In this document: one piece after another, positions 17,554-24,681 of the stretch | How positions within the stretch are numbered: the first letter of the stretch is position 1 | Layout of the letters: each line of letters starts with the position of its first letter | Assembly (NCBI GenBank): GCA_945905925.1 | Contig: CAMDQN010000003.1 | Span: 1 to 64,000, forward strand | Source: Singulisphaera sp. GP187 | GTDB taxonomy: Bacteria; Planctomycetota; Planctomycetia; Gemmatales; Gemmataceae | Direction: 5' to 3' | DNA length: 64,000 bases | Made by a program: the position numbers and the translations under genes | Notes under the pieces: generated by a model | Seen by the model: the letters and a program-made list of their open reading frames with translations, nothing else | Databases searched by the model: none | Told to the model about the DNA's origin: nothing

Positions 17554-18543
17554 TTACTTCGCCGCGAGTGACTTGATCGGTGTGCGGAGGAAGAACACGC
17601 CGCTGCCGCCGGTCTGAGCCTTGTCGTCGTCGTAGAAGACGGTGCCGATCGTGTCCTTGTCGAGTTGCACGGTGCGCGGACACGCGCGTCCGCCGATCGC
17701 GCGCCCCGGGGCGTAGAACTCCACCGCGCCGTCGAAGTCCCACGTTTTGCCGTCGTCACGCGACACCACGAACCGCCACTTGTTGCCGCCGATCCCTTCG
17801 CCTAGCACCTCGCTCCCGACCAGATAGCCGTTGTCCAACGCGACTAAATCGAACCGCCAGCCGTTCGCGCCGATCGCCGGGAACTGATCGACCTTCTCCC
17901 ACTTCTTCCCGCCGTCGGTCGAACGCTTGCCTGCGCCGCTCACGAGCGTTCCTTTCGGTGTACGCACGATCGGCACCAACCCGTGCTTCGTACCGTCCGC
18001 GAAGTCGGTTACCGCTTGCGCCTTCGGGTTGTATGCGAGCGTGCGGTCGCTGAGCGAAAACAGCCACGCGTCGTCCGAAAGCTCGATGAGTGGGTGCCTA
18101 ATCACGCTAAACGCATCAGGATTCTTCGGCAGGCTCTTCGGTTCGTCCCACGTCTTGCCGTCGTCGCGGCTCACGCTGAACTGCACGAACCGCGACTTCA
18201 CATCCTTCGCGTCCTTGTACCACGTGTTCCACGCGTGAACGACGCGGCCGTCGGCGAGCGCTGTGAGCGATCCGGGGTAGATTTCAAGCTTTTCCGTGTG
18301 CTTGAACGCGGCCGGCTCGGTCCACGTCTTCCCGCCGTCGGCGGAGCGAATGAGCCGCAAATCCTTGTAATTCGACTGACTGAAGCTAACGAGTACGGTA
18401 CCGGTCTTCGTGACGCACGCGGCCGGGTGAATGTGACCGCTCACGCCGGTCGCGACGCGGACCGGCTTCGGTGCCTCGTCCGCGGCGGAACTCAACGCGG
18501 ACGCCAACAAGAGGACAGGCGCGAAGTAAATGACGCGTGACAC
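17554..18543 (-). CDS. Secreted sialidase-like BNR/Asp-box propeller protein
   Basis: The 329-residue product has a signal peptide (MSRVIYFAPVLLLASALSSA). At least four Asp-boxes are visible: SADGGKTW, SRDDGKTW, STDGGKKW and SRDDGKTWDF, spaced as in the blades of a six-bladed sialidase fold. I do not see a full set of catalytic arginines, so the activity is uncertain; many planctomycete members are only annotated as exo-alpha-sialidase-like. It begins divergently from the UspA gene with 228 bp between them. Confidence 0.8.
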   Translation of the reverse strand: MSRVIYFAPVLLLASALSSAADEAPKPVRVATGVSGHIHPAACVTKTGTVLVSFSQSNYKDLRLIRSADGGKTWTEPAAFKHTEKLEIYPGSLTALADGRVVHAWNTWYKDAKDVKSRFVQFSVSRDDGKTWDEPKSLPKNPDAFSVIRHPLIELSDDAWLFSLSDRTLAYNPKAQAVTDFADGTKHGLVPIVRTPKGTLVSGAGKRSTDGGKKWEKVDQFPAIGANGWRFDLVALDNGYLVGSEVLGEGIGGNKWRFVVSRDDGKTWDFDGAVEFYAPGRAIGGRACPRTVQLDKDTIGTVFYDDDKAQTGGSGVFFLRTPIKSLAAK

Positions 18544-18771
18544 AGCAGCGCTCCGGGTGGGAGGAAGAACCCGGATTGTACCCGCGTGGGTTCACCGTGC
18601 AACCGCGGCGCCGCGTTGGCGCGCTGTTTGCTTGGCATCTCTTCTCACCCGGCTCGACGGCGGCCTTCACCGCTTGCGGGTGCGCGATCTGGTTGCAGTT
18701 GAGAAGTTTTCTGCCGTTCGTCGAGAACCTATCTGCTCTTGAGTTTGTCGCCCAATACACGAGAGGCGATC

Positions 18772-19251
18772 ATGTTGCCGATTCGCACTGTTCTCCACCC
18801 AACCGATTTTTCCGACCGTTCGTGGCACGCGCTTCAACTCGCGTGCGCCCTTGCCCGCGACTACAAGGCCCGGTTGATTCTCCTCAACGTGGTTCCGCAC
18901 GCCATCATCGCTTACGGCGAGGGCGTGATTCCCACAGACCCCGAAGATCTATTCCGCGAGGCGCACGCACGCCTCGACGCACACGCGGACCACTGCACCG
19001 ATCTCGTCGCGGAGCGCCGTGTCGAAGAAGGCGATCCGGCGACCCTCATTCTGAGCGTGGCCCTAGAAGGTCACGCAGACGTGATCGTGATGGGCACGCA
19101 CGGGCGCACCGGTCTGCGGCGGCTCATCATGGGAAGCGTGGCGGAAGAGGTCGTGCGGCACGCGTCGTGCCCGGTCCTCACAGTCACCAGCCCGTTCCCG
19201 CCCGCGGTGCCGCTCGCCGAAGTTGCCGAACCCGTTCTGGCGACCGCGTAA
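18772..19251 (+). CDS. Universal stress protein (UspA family)
   Basis: The 159-residue product begins with IRTVLHPTDFSDRSWHALQLA and has the ATP-binding signature GTHGRTGLRRLIMGS, then VVRHASCPVLTV. These mark an ATP-binding type single-domain Usp. The ATG at 18772 has GAGAGG six bases upstream; an in-frame TTG at 18739 lacks one. It heads a three-gene group with a small Cys-rich protein and a CBS pair, which suggests a shared role in energy or metal stress sensing. Confidence 0.92.
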   Translation: MLPIRTVLHPTDFSDRSWHALQLACALARDYKARLILLNVVPHAIIAYGEGVIPTDPEDLFREAHARLDAHADHCTDLVAERRVEEGDPATLILSVALEGHADVIVMGTHGRTGLRRLIMGSVAEEVVRHASCPVLTVTSPFPPAVPLAEVAEPVLATA

Positions 19252-19290
19252 ACGGTTCGCGCCAACGATCGTTACAAGGGAGATAGTCCG

Positions 19291-19524
19291 ATGGCGAAAT
19301 GTGACGTTTGCGGCAACTACTACGACAAGGCGTTTACCGTGCGCATGGGCGACGAGGAACACACGTTCGACTCGTTCGAGTGCGCGATTCACGCACTCGC
19401 ACCCGAATGCGCTCACTGCGGGTGCCGGGTCGTTGGGCACGGAGTCGAGGAAGACGGCACGGTGTACTGCTGTGCCAACTGCGCAAAGCAAGTGGGCGTA
19501 ACCGCGCTCCGCGACCGCGTCTGA
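19291..19524 (+). CDS. Small Cys-rich, probably zinc-binding protein
   Basis: The 77-residue product has eight Cys: a pair in KCDVCGNYY, one in SFECAIHA, three in PECAHCGCRV, and further cysteines in VYCCANCAK. The spacing suggests one or two zinc ribbons or a metallothionein-like fold. GGGAG precedes the ATG. It sits 39 bp after the UspA gene and 32 bp before the CBS gene and is probably transcribed with both. I know of similar short proteins next to stress genes, but not a confirmed function. Confidence 0.8.
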   Translation: MAKCDVCGNYYDKAFTVRMGDEEHTFDSFECAIHALAPECAHCGCRVVGHGVEEDGTVYCCANCAKQVGVTALRDRV

Positions 19525-19556
19525 TACACTCGCCTTTCACACCAGGAGACCAAGCC

Positions 19557-19982
19557 ATGAACGTGAGTGACGTGATGACCAAAAGTGTCGAGTGCATCGC
19601 CCCGGAAGCGACGGTTCAGGAAGCCGCGCGGATGATGAGAAGGCTCGACGTCGGCGCGCTGCCGGTGTGTACGGCTGACAAACTCGCGGGAATGATTACC
19701 GACCGCGACATCACCATCCGGTCCGTGGCGGAAGGGCAAAGCCCGCGGTCGGCGCGCGTGCGCGACATCATGACGACGCAAATCGTTTACTGCTTCGACG
19801 ACCAGACCGCCACGGAAGCCGCAGACCTGATGCGCAAGAAGCAGATTCGTCGGCTGCCGGTTCTCAACCACGCGAAGCGGCTCGTCGGCATCCTCTCGCT
19901 CGGTGATCTGGCGGTGGAAACCCACGACGAGGAACTGGTGGGCTCCGCGCTGGAGGGCATCTCGGAACCCACCCACGCGTGA
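19557..19982 (+). CDS. CBS-domain pair protein
   Basis: The 141-residue product consists of two CBS motifs and little else: VSDVMTKSVECIAPEATVQEA with ITDRDITIRSVAEG, then VRDIMTTQIVYCFDDQTATE with VGILSLGDLAVE. Such stand-alone pairs bind adenine nucleotides and act as energy sensors. An AGGAG site precedes the ATG. Third gene of the stress-type trio; a strong hairpin follows its stop codon. Confidence 0.93.
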   Translation: MNVSDVMTKSVECIAPEATVQEAARMMRRLDVGALPVCTADKLAGMITDRDITIRSVAEGQSPRSARVRDIMTTQIVYCFDDQTATEAADLMRKKQIRRLPVLNHAKRLVGILSLGDLAVETHDEELVGSALEGISEPTHA

Positions 19983-19996
19983 TTGCGTGAGTTGGT

Positions 19997-20031
19997 AACG
20001 GCGCGACGACCAAAAGGGTTATCGCGCCGTT
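19997..20031 (+). terminator. Rho-independent terminator after the CBS gene
   Basis: AACGGCGCGA and TCGCGCCGTT form a 10-bp stem around a 15-bp loop, followed by a short T run (TTTT within 20030-20033). It begins 15 bp after the stop codon. Confidence 0.75.
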
Positions 20032-20035
20032 TTCC

Positions 20036-20123
20036 GGACGTCGCGTCCGCTGCTACGCCGCTCGGATTGCGTAGCGACGAAACGCGAAGCAGCACAAATT
20101 ACGAGGCAGCGGACGGGACGTCC
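20036..20123. repeat. Compound inverted repeat
   Basis: Outer arms GGACGTCGCGTCCGCTGC (20036-20053) and its imperfect complement (20106-20123) enclose an inner hairpin GCTACGC...GCGTAGC (20052-20075). It lies between the convergent CBS and exonuclease genes. Confidence 0.7.
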
Positions 20124-20139
20124 GCGGTCCAGGAAAAGC

Positions 20140-20682
20140 TCAACCTGCGGCTTCGGGAACCGCCGCCGCGATCACGATTCGCGCACACGCTTCAGCGTCC
20201 GAACCGGCGTTGTGGTGAATCAGCCCAATGCCGAGCCGCCGACACACGGCGGGCAGGTTCGCGGGCTTCATCGCCCACTTCTTGCGCGCGAGCTGAACCG
20301 TACACACGAACGGTAGTGCTGGCGATTCTAACTTCGCCGCGGCGCAGCACGCTTGCAGCACACGCCGGTCGAACGGGGCGTTGTGCGCCGCAAAGAAGGT
20401 CGCGCCTTCAAGTACCGGCACGACCTTCGTCCACACGTCCGCGAACACCGGCGCGTTCTTCACCATCGGCCACGTAATGCCGTGAACGTAGGTGAAGAGA
20501 ATGCGCTCGCGCGGCGGGCGGATCAACACCGACTCGCGGTGAACGATCTTCCCGGATTCGACGCGAACCAACCCCACCGCACAAGCGCTGTCCGGGCCGT
20601 TGTCCGCAGTCTCGAAGTCGATCGCGACGAACGGCTCGTTGAGCGGCGGAAGCGGTGTAGGTGTTTTGCGACTGGGTGACAT
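20140..20682 (-). CDS. DEDDh 3'-5' exonuclease (DnaQ-like)
   Basis: The 180-residue product carries the three exonuclease motifs: ExoI FVAIDFETAD, ExoII FFAAHNAPFDRRVL and ExoIII HHNAGSDAEACA, in which His and Asp give the DEDDh type. It is a stand-alone domain of the size of short epsilon-like exonucleases, without a polymerase or BRCT partner. Possible roles are proofreading or RNA and DNA trimming. It is the downstream neighbour of the propeller gene (42 bp between them). Confidence 0.9.
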   Translation of the reverse strand: MSPSRKTPTPLPPLNEPFVAIDFETADNGPDSACAVGLVRVESGKIVHRESVLIRPPRERILFTYVHGITWPMVKNAPVFADVWTKVVPVLEGATFFAAHNAPFDRRVLQACCAAAKLESPALPFVCTVQLARKKWAMKPANLPAVCRRLGIGLIHHNAGSDAEACARIVIAAAVPEAAG

Positions 20683-20724
20683 GGTGCCTAGTTTAGCGTT
20701 CGCCTCGGTGGGGCAAAAGGCGAG

Positions 20725-22128
20725 CTACTTCTTCGAGCCGACGCAGTAGAGCGCGTCGAGACCGCGGATGAACAGCGTGCCGTTCGCCGCGGCTGGGCTG
20801 GCCCAGAACATGTCGCGCCCGAGTTTGTTCACGTGCAACACCTCGAACTCCTTGCCGGCCTTCAGCACGTGCGTCTGCCCGTCTTCGTCGAGGCAGAATA
20901 CCTTGCCGTCGGCAGCCCACGGTGACGCCCAAAACGCCTTCGCGCTCGGGATGCGCTCCTTCGTGTACGCGGCCTTGCCGGTCTTCGCTTCAAAGCAACT
21001 CACCAACCCGCCATTGCGTTCGAGAACGTAGACGTAGCCGTCGTACACGAGCGGCGACGCGGCACCCGGCCACGCGCGCGGCGCGGTCCACGCGACTCCG
21101 TCGTTGGACGACTCGTTCGCCTTCAGGGTGATGTCGCCTTTCGCGCCGGCCTTCACCGCGAACAGTGTGCCCGCGCCACGGCCGCCCCCACCGCCGCCTT
21201 TCGGACCGCCGAACCCGCCTGCGCCCACGCCTACGTACAGGCGGTCGGAGTCGCCCACTGGGGACGCGGAACACTGCCCCCCGCCGACTTCCAGTTCCCA
21301 CACGACTTTGCCGGTCGCCGGCTCGTAGCCGCGGACTTTCTGCCCGCCGCCCGCGACGATGTCGGTGCGGTCCTTCGTCTTCCACACGAACGGCGTACTC
21401 CAACCAGACTTCTCGCGGCGGTCGGCCTTCCACAGTTCCTTGCCGGTTTTCTTGTCGTAAGCCGCGAGGAACGATTTCTCTTCGTTGTCGCACTGGATGA
21501 AGAGCCTGTCACCGTCGAGAACCGGCGAACTCGCGGTGCCCCAACCCGCCATCATCGAGAACGAACCAAGGTCTTTCTTCCACACTTCTTTGCCCGCAAG
21601 GTCGTAGCAGAACAGCCCAGTCATGCCGAAGTAGGCGTAGACATATTCGCCGTCGCTGACCGGTGTCTCGGTCGCGTAGGTGTTGCTGCCGTGAGTCGGG
21701 ATCGTGGGCCGGGCTTCCTTCGCGATCTTCTCCCACACCGGTTTGCCGGTCGCGCGGTCGAGGCAGATCACCTTGAACTGATAGGTTTCCTTCGGCGTGC
21801 CGCCCTTGCCGAAACCGCCGGGACCGCCCTTCCCGCCGGGGCCACCGCCGCCGAAGCCACCACCGGCTTTCGGCTTCGGCTGGCCCGCAGAGTACGCGGT
21901 CGTGAGGAAGATCTTGTCGCCCACGACGATCGGGCACGACCACGCGACCCCGGACACGTTCGTCTTCCAGTTAATGTTCTTGTCGCCGGCCCACTCGCTC
22001 GGTGGTGTCGAATCGGTGATTACGCCGCCGGTCGGCCCGCGGAACTGCGTCCAGTCGTCGGCCTGGCTGCTCGTGGCGACGAGTGAAATCAACACGGAGA
22101 GCGCGAACAGCGGTCGGAAGCGGCGCAT
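20725..22128 (-). CDS. Secreted PQQ-like beta-propeller protein
   Basis: The 467-residue product has a signal peptide (MRRFRPLFALSVLISLVATSSQA), then WTQFRGPTGG, the usual start of planctomycete PQQ-binding-like propellers. Repeated tryptophan-dock motifs follow, such as DRATGKPVWEKI, DLAGKEVWKKD, DKKTGKELWKAD and EPATGKVVWELE. Two Gly-rich insertions (around residues 82-105 and 300-315) are unusual. No clear catalytic aspartate pair or cysteine-pair of quinoprotein dehydrogenases is seen, so it may be a structural or BamB-like propeller. The start at 22128 is where the signal peptide begins. Confidence 0.85.
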   Translation of the reverse strand: MRRFRPLFALSVLISLVATSSQADDWTQFRGPTGGVITDSTPPSEWAGDKNINWKTNVSGVAWSCPIVVGDKIFLTTAYSAGQPKPKAGGGFGGGGPGGKGGPGGFGKGGTPKETYQFKVICLDRATGKPVWEKIAKEARPTIPTHGSNTYATETPVSDGEYVYAYFGMTGLFCYDLAGKEVWKKDLGSFSMMAGWGTASSPVLDGDRLFIQCDNEEKSFLAAYDKKTGKELWKADRREKSGWSTPFVWKTKDRTDIVAGGGQKVRGYEPATGKVVWELEVGGGQCSASPVGDSDRLYVGVGAGGFGGPKGGGGGGRGAGTLFAVKAGAKGDITLKANESSNDGVAWTAPRAWPGAASPLVYDGYVYVLERNGGLVSCFEAKTGKAAYTKERIPSAKAFWASPWAADGKVFCLDEDGQTHVLKAGKEFEVLHVNKLGRDMFWASPAAANGTLFIRGLDALYCVGSKK

Positions 22129-22271
22129 TTGGGGAACCCTCAGTACCGAAGTAAAACGACCGTGAGTACTAAACCCGGAGATGCTACCCGCGAAGCCATG
22201 AATTCCAGATGAGTCGCGTGCCACACACTGTTACGATGTCGCCGTACCTTTCCCCTGATGAGGCTCTGCCG

Positions 22272-23456
22272 ATGCGATCATTCACTTTCGCGATCCTACT
22301 CACACTGTTCGCGTTCGCGCCACCGACTCGCGGCGCCGACCCGAAAGTCGCCGACAGCCTTCAACCATTCGTCGAGAAGACCCAACTCGCGGGCGCGGTC
22401 GTGCTGGTCGCGTCGCCCAAGGCAGTGCTAACCGTCGAAACCGTCGGCTTCGCGGACCGCGAAACCAAGACCGCCATGAAAGCCGACAACCTGTTCTGGA
22501 TCGCGTCGATGACCAAGCCCATGACCGCCACGGCGCTCATGATGCTCGTGGACGAGGGCAAGGTGTCGCTCGACGATCCCATCGAGAAGTACCTGCCGGA
22601 GTTCAAAGGACAGATGATGATTGTGGAGAAGGACAAGGATCACGTGCTGCTGAAGAACCCGAAGCGCGTACCCTCCGTGCGCGACTGCCTCCGCCACACG
22701 AGCGGGATGCCGTTCAAGTCCGCCCTCGAAGACCCGACCATCGACAAGTTGCTGCTCAAGGACGCGGTGCGCAGTTACGCCATCACGCCGCTGCAGTACG
22801 AACCCGGCACGAAGTATCTGTACTCGAACGCCGGCATCAACACCGCCGGTCGCATCATCGAGGTGGTGAGCGGAATGAGCTACGAGGACTTCATGGCGAA
22901 GCGCCTCTTCGTTCCGCTCGGAATGACGGACACCACGTGGCGCCTCACCACCGAGCAGATGAAGCGGCTCGCGAAAACCTACAAGCCGGGCAAGGGTGGG
23001 GAAGGTCTCGACGCGATGCTGGTCGCGCCGCTGGCGCACCCGCTGAGCGACCCGACACGGCAGCCGTGTCCGGGCGGCGGACTGTTCTCCACCGCGAAGG
23101 ACGTGGCCGCGTTCGGGCAGATGATCCTCAACGGCGGCACTCGCGGCAACACCCGCTTTCTGTCGGAGGCTTCGATCCGCGAACTGACCGGCACGCAAAC
23201 CGACGATCTGCTCAACAAGGGGAAAGGCGAGGGCGGTTACGGTCTTGGCTTCAGCACCACGCGCAAGGCGAAAGCCGACGGTCCGGCAGTAGCGGGTCCG
23301 TGCGGGCACGGTGGCGCCTACGCGACGAACCTGTGGATCAACCCAGACGCCAAGTTGGTGACGGTGTACATGGTGCAGCACGCGGGTTTCCCCGGCGACG
23401 GCGGCAAGGCTCGCGGGGTGTTCGAGAAAGCTGCCACGGACATCTACGCGAAGTGA
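22272..23456 (+). CDS. Secreted serine hydrolase, beta-lactamase/DD-peptidase family
   Basis: The 394-residue product has a signal peptide (MRSFTFAILLTLFAFAPPTRG). The catalytic set of the class C-like serine hydrolase family is visible: S79-x-x-K82 in IASMTKPM, Y184-S-N in YLYSNAG, and HGG in CGHGGAYATN. Related enzymes include esterases EstB and D-aminopeptidases; true beta-lactamase activity is unproven. The gene is divergent from the PQQ-like propeller (143 bp between the two starts). Confidence 0.88.
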   Translation: MRSFTFAILLTLFAFAPPTRGADPKVADSLQPFVEKTQLAGAVVLVASPKAVLTVETVGFADRETKTAMKADNLFWIASMTKPMTATALMMLVDEGKVSLDDPIEKYLPEFKGQMMIVEKDKDHVLLKNPKRVPSVRDCLRHTSGMPFKSALEDPTIDKLLLKDAVRSYAITPLQYEPGTKYLYSNAGINTAGRIIEVVSGMSYEDFMAKRLFVPLGMTDTTWRLTTEQMKRLAKTYKPGKGGEGLDAMLVAPLAHPLSDPTRQPCPGGGLFSTAKDVAAFGQMILNGGTRGNTRFLSEASIRELTGTQTDDLLNKGKGEGGYGLGFSTTRKAKADGPAVAGPCGHGGAYATNLWINPDAKLVTVYMVQHAGFPGDGGKARGVFEKAATDIYAK

Positions 23457-23466
23457 CACAGGAAGA

Positions 23467-23510
23467 ACCCACCCCCAACCCCTCCCTGCAGGGAGGGGTT
23501 GGGGGTGGGT
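23467..23510. repeat. Perfect 44-bp palindrome, CCCTCCCTGCAGGG centre
   Basis: The palindrome is perfect and centred on TGCA at 23487-23490, with arms beginning ACCCACCCCCAACCCC. It begins 11 bp after the serine hydrolase stop codon and ends 24 bp before the next start codon. A degenerate copy lies at 6169-6202. Confidence 0.95.
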
Positions 23511-23533
23511 CTTAACGCGTATTGGAGATCATC

Positions 23534-24643
23534 ATGTCGCGCGTTCTCATCGTGCTTCTCCTTCCCCTCGTGGTGCTCAGCGTCATGCCCGCCGCCGAAC
23601 CGCCCGCGACACCCAAAGGCGACACGCTCACGCGTGAATGGGCGTCGGCATTCGCGAAGCTCGCGATCAAGGGCGCAAAGCGCGAGTTCCCGAACAAGCC
23701 CGGACACGTGATCCTCGACGACAAGGACACGAAGACGCCCAAGACGCTGCACCCGGCGTTCTACGGGTGCTACGACTGGCACTCCGCGGTTCACGGTCAC
23801 TGGATGCTCGTTCGCGTGTTGCGAGCGCACCCCGATCTGCCCGAGGCGAAGGACATCCGCGCCGTACTCGCGGAACACCTCACCACCGCGAACATCAAGA
23901 CCGAGGTCGAGTACTTCAACCGGCCGGAGGCGAAGTCGTTCGAGCGGCCCTACGGTTGGGCGTGGTTGCTCAAACTCGCGGAGGAACTGCACACCTGGGA
24001 CGACGCCGACGCGAAGAAGTGGAGCGCGAACCTCAAGCCGCTCGCGGAGTTGATCGCGAACCGGTACATCGACTACTTCCCGAAACAGACGTACCCGATT
24101 CGCGCCGGGGTCCACTCGAACACCGCGTTCGGCCTCACGTTCGCGCATGACTACGCGAAGTCCACGAGCAACAAGAAACTACAAGAGTTGATCGAGGAGC
24201 GGGCGAAGGCGTACTACGCCAAGGACGCCGACGCACCGGCGCGGTGGGAACCCGATGGCGCTGACTTCCTCTCGCCGAGCCTGTGCGAAGCGGACCTGAT
24301 GCGCCGAGTGCTTCCCACCGCTGAGTTCCGCGACTGGTTTCACAAGTACCTGCCCGGCGCCGCGAAAGGCGAACCGGCAAACCTCTTCGCGCCCGCGACC
24401 GTCACCGACCGCACCGACCCGCAACTCGTCCACCTCGACGGGTTGAACCTGAGCCGCGCGTGGTGCCTCCGCGGTATCCTCACGGCACTACCGAAAGACG
24501 AGCCAACACGCAAGGCGCTGGCCGCGAGCGCCGCGAAGCACGCCGAAGCCGGCTTGAAGCACGTCTCCAGCGGCGACTACGCCGGCGAACACTGGCTCGC
24601 GTCGTTCGCGGTGTGGATGTTATCGTTGCCCGCACCCGAGTGA
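23534..24643 (+). CDS. Secreted DUF2891-family protein
   Basis: The 369-residue product has a signal peptide (MSRVLIVLLLPLVVLSVMPA) and the characteristic DUF2891 sequence HPAFYGCYDWHSAVHGHWML, followed by RPYGWAWLLKLAEEL and GVHSNTAFGLTFAHDYA. The family is predicted to form an alpha/alpha toroid; its substrate is unknown. GGAG precedes the ATG at 23534. It lies downstream of the serine hydrolase, across the 44-bp palindrome. Confidence 0.88.
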   Translation: MSRVLIVLLLPLVVLSVMPAAEPPATPKGDTLTREWASAFAKLAIKGAKREFPNKPGHVILDDKDTKTPKTLHPAFYGCYDWHSAVHGHWMLVRVLRAHPDLPEAKDIRAVLAEHLTTANIKTEVEYFNRPEAKSFERPYGWAWLLKLAEELHTWDDADAKKWSANLKPLAELIANRYIDYFPKQTYPIRAGVHSNTAFGLTFAHDYAKSTSNKKLQELIEERAKAYYAKDADAPARWEPDGADFLSPSLCEADLMRRVLPTAEFRDWFHKYLPGAAKGEPANLFAPATVTDRTDPQLVHLDGLNLSRAWCLRGILTALPKDEPTRKALAASAAKHAEAGLKHVSSGDYAGEHWLASFAVWMLSLPAPE

Positions 24644-24681
24644 CGCGACCCTTCTCCTGAACCGCACGGCAACCGGAACGC

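Noticed and set aside
22272..23456. A true beta-lactamase resistance gene
   Set aside because: The SxxK, YxN and HGG motifs are shared with many esterases and peptidases; no feature specific to AmpC is seen.
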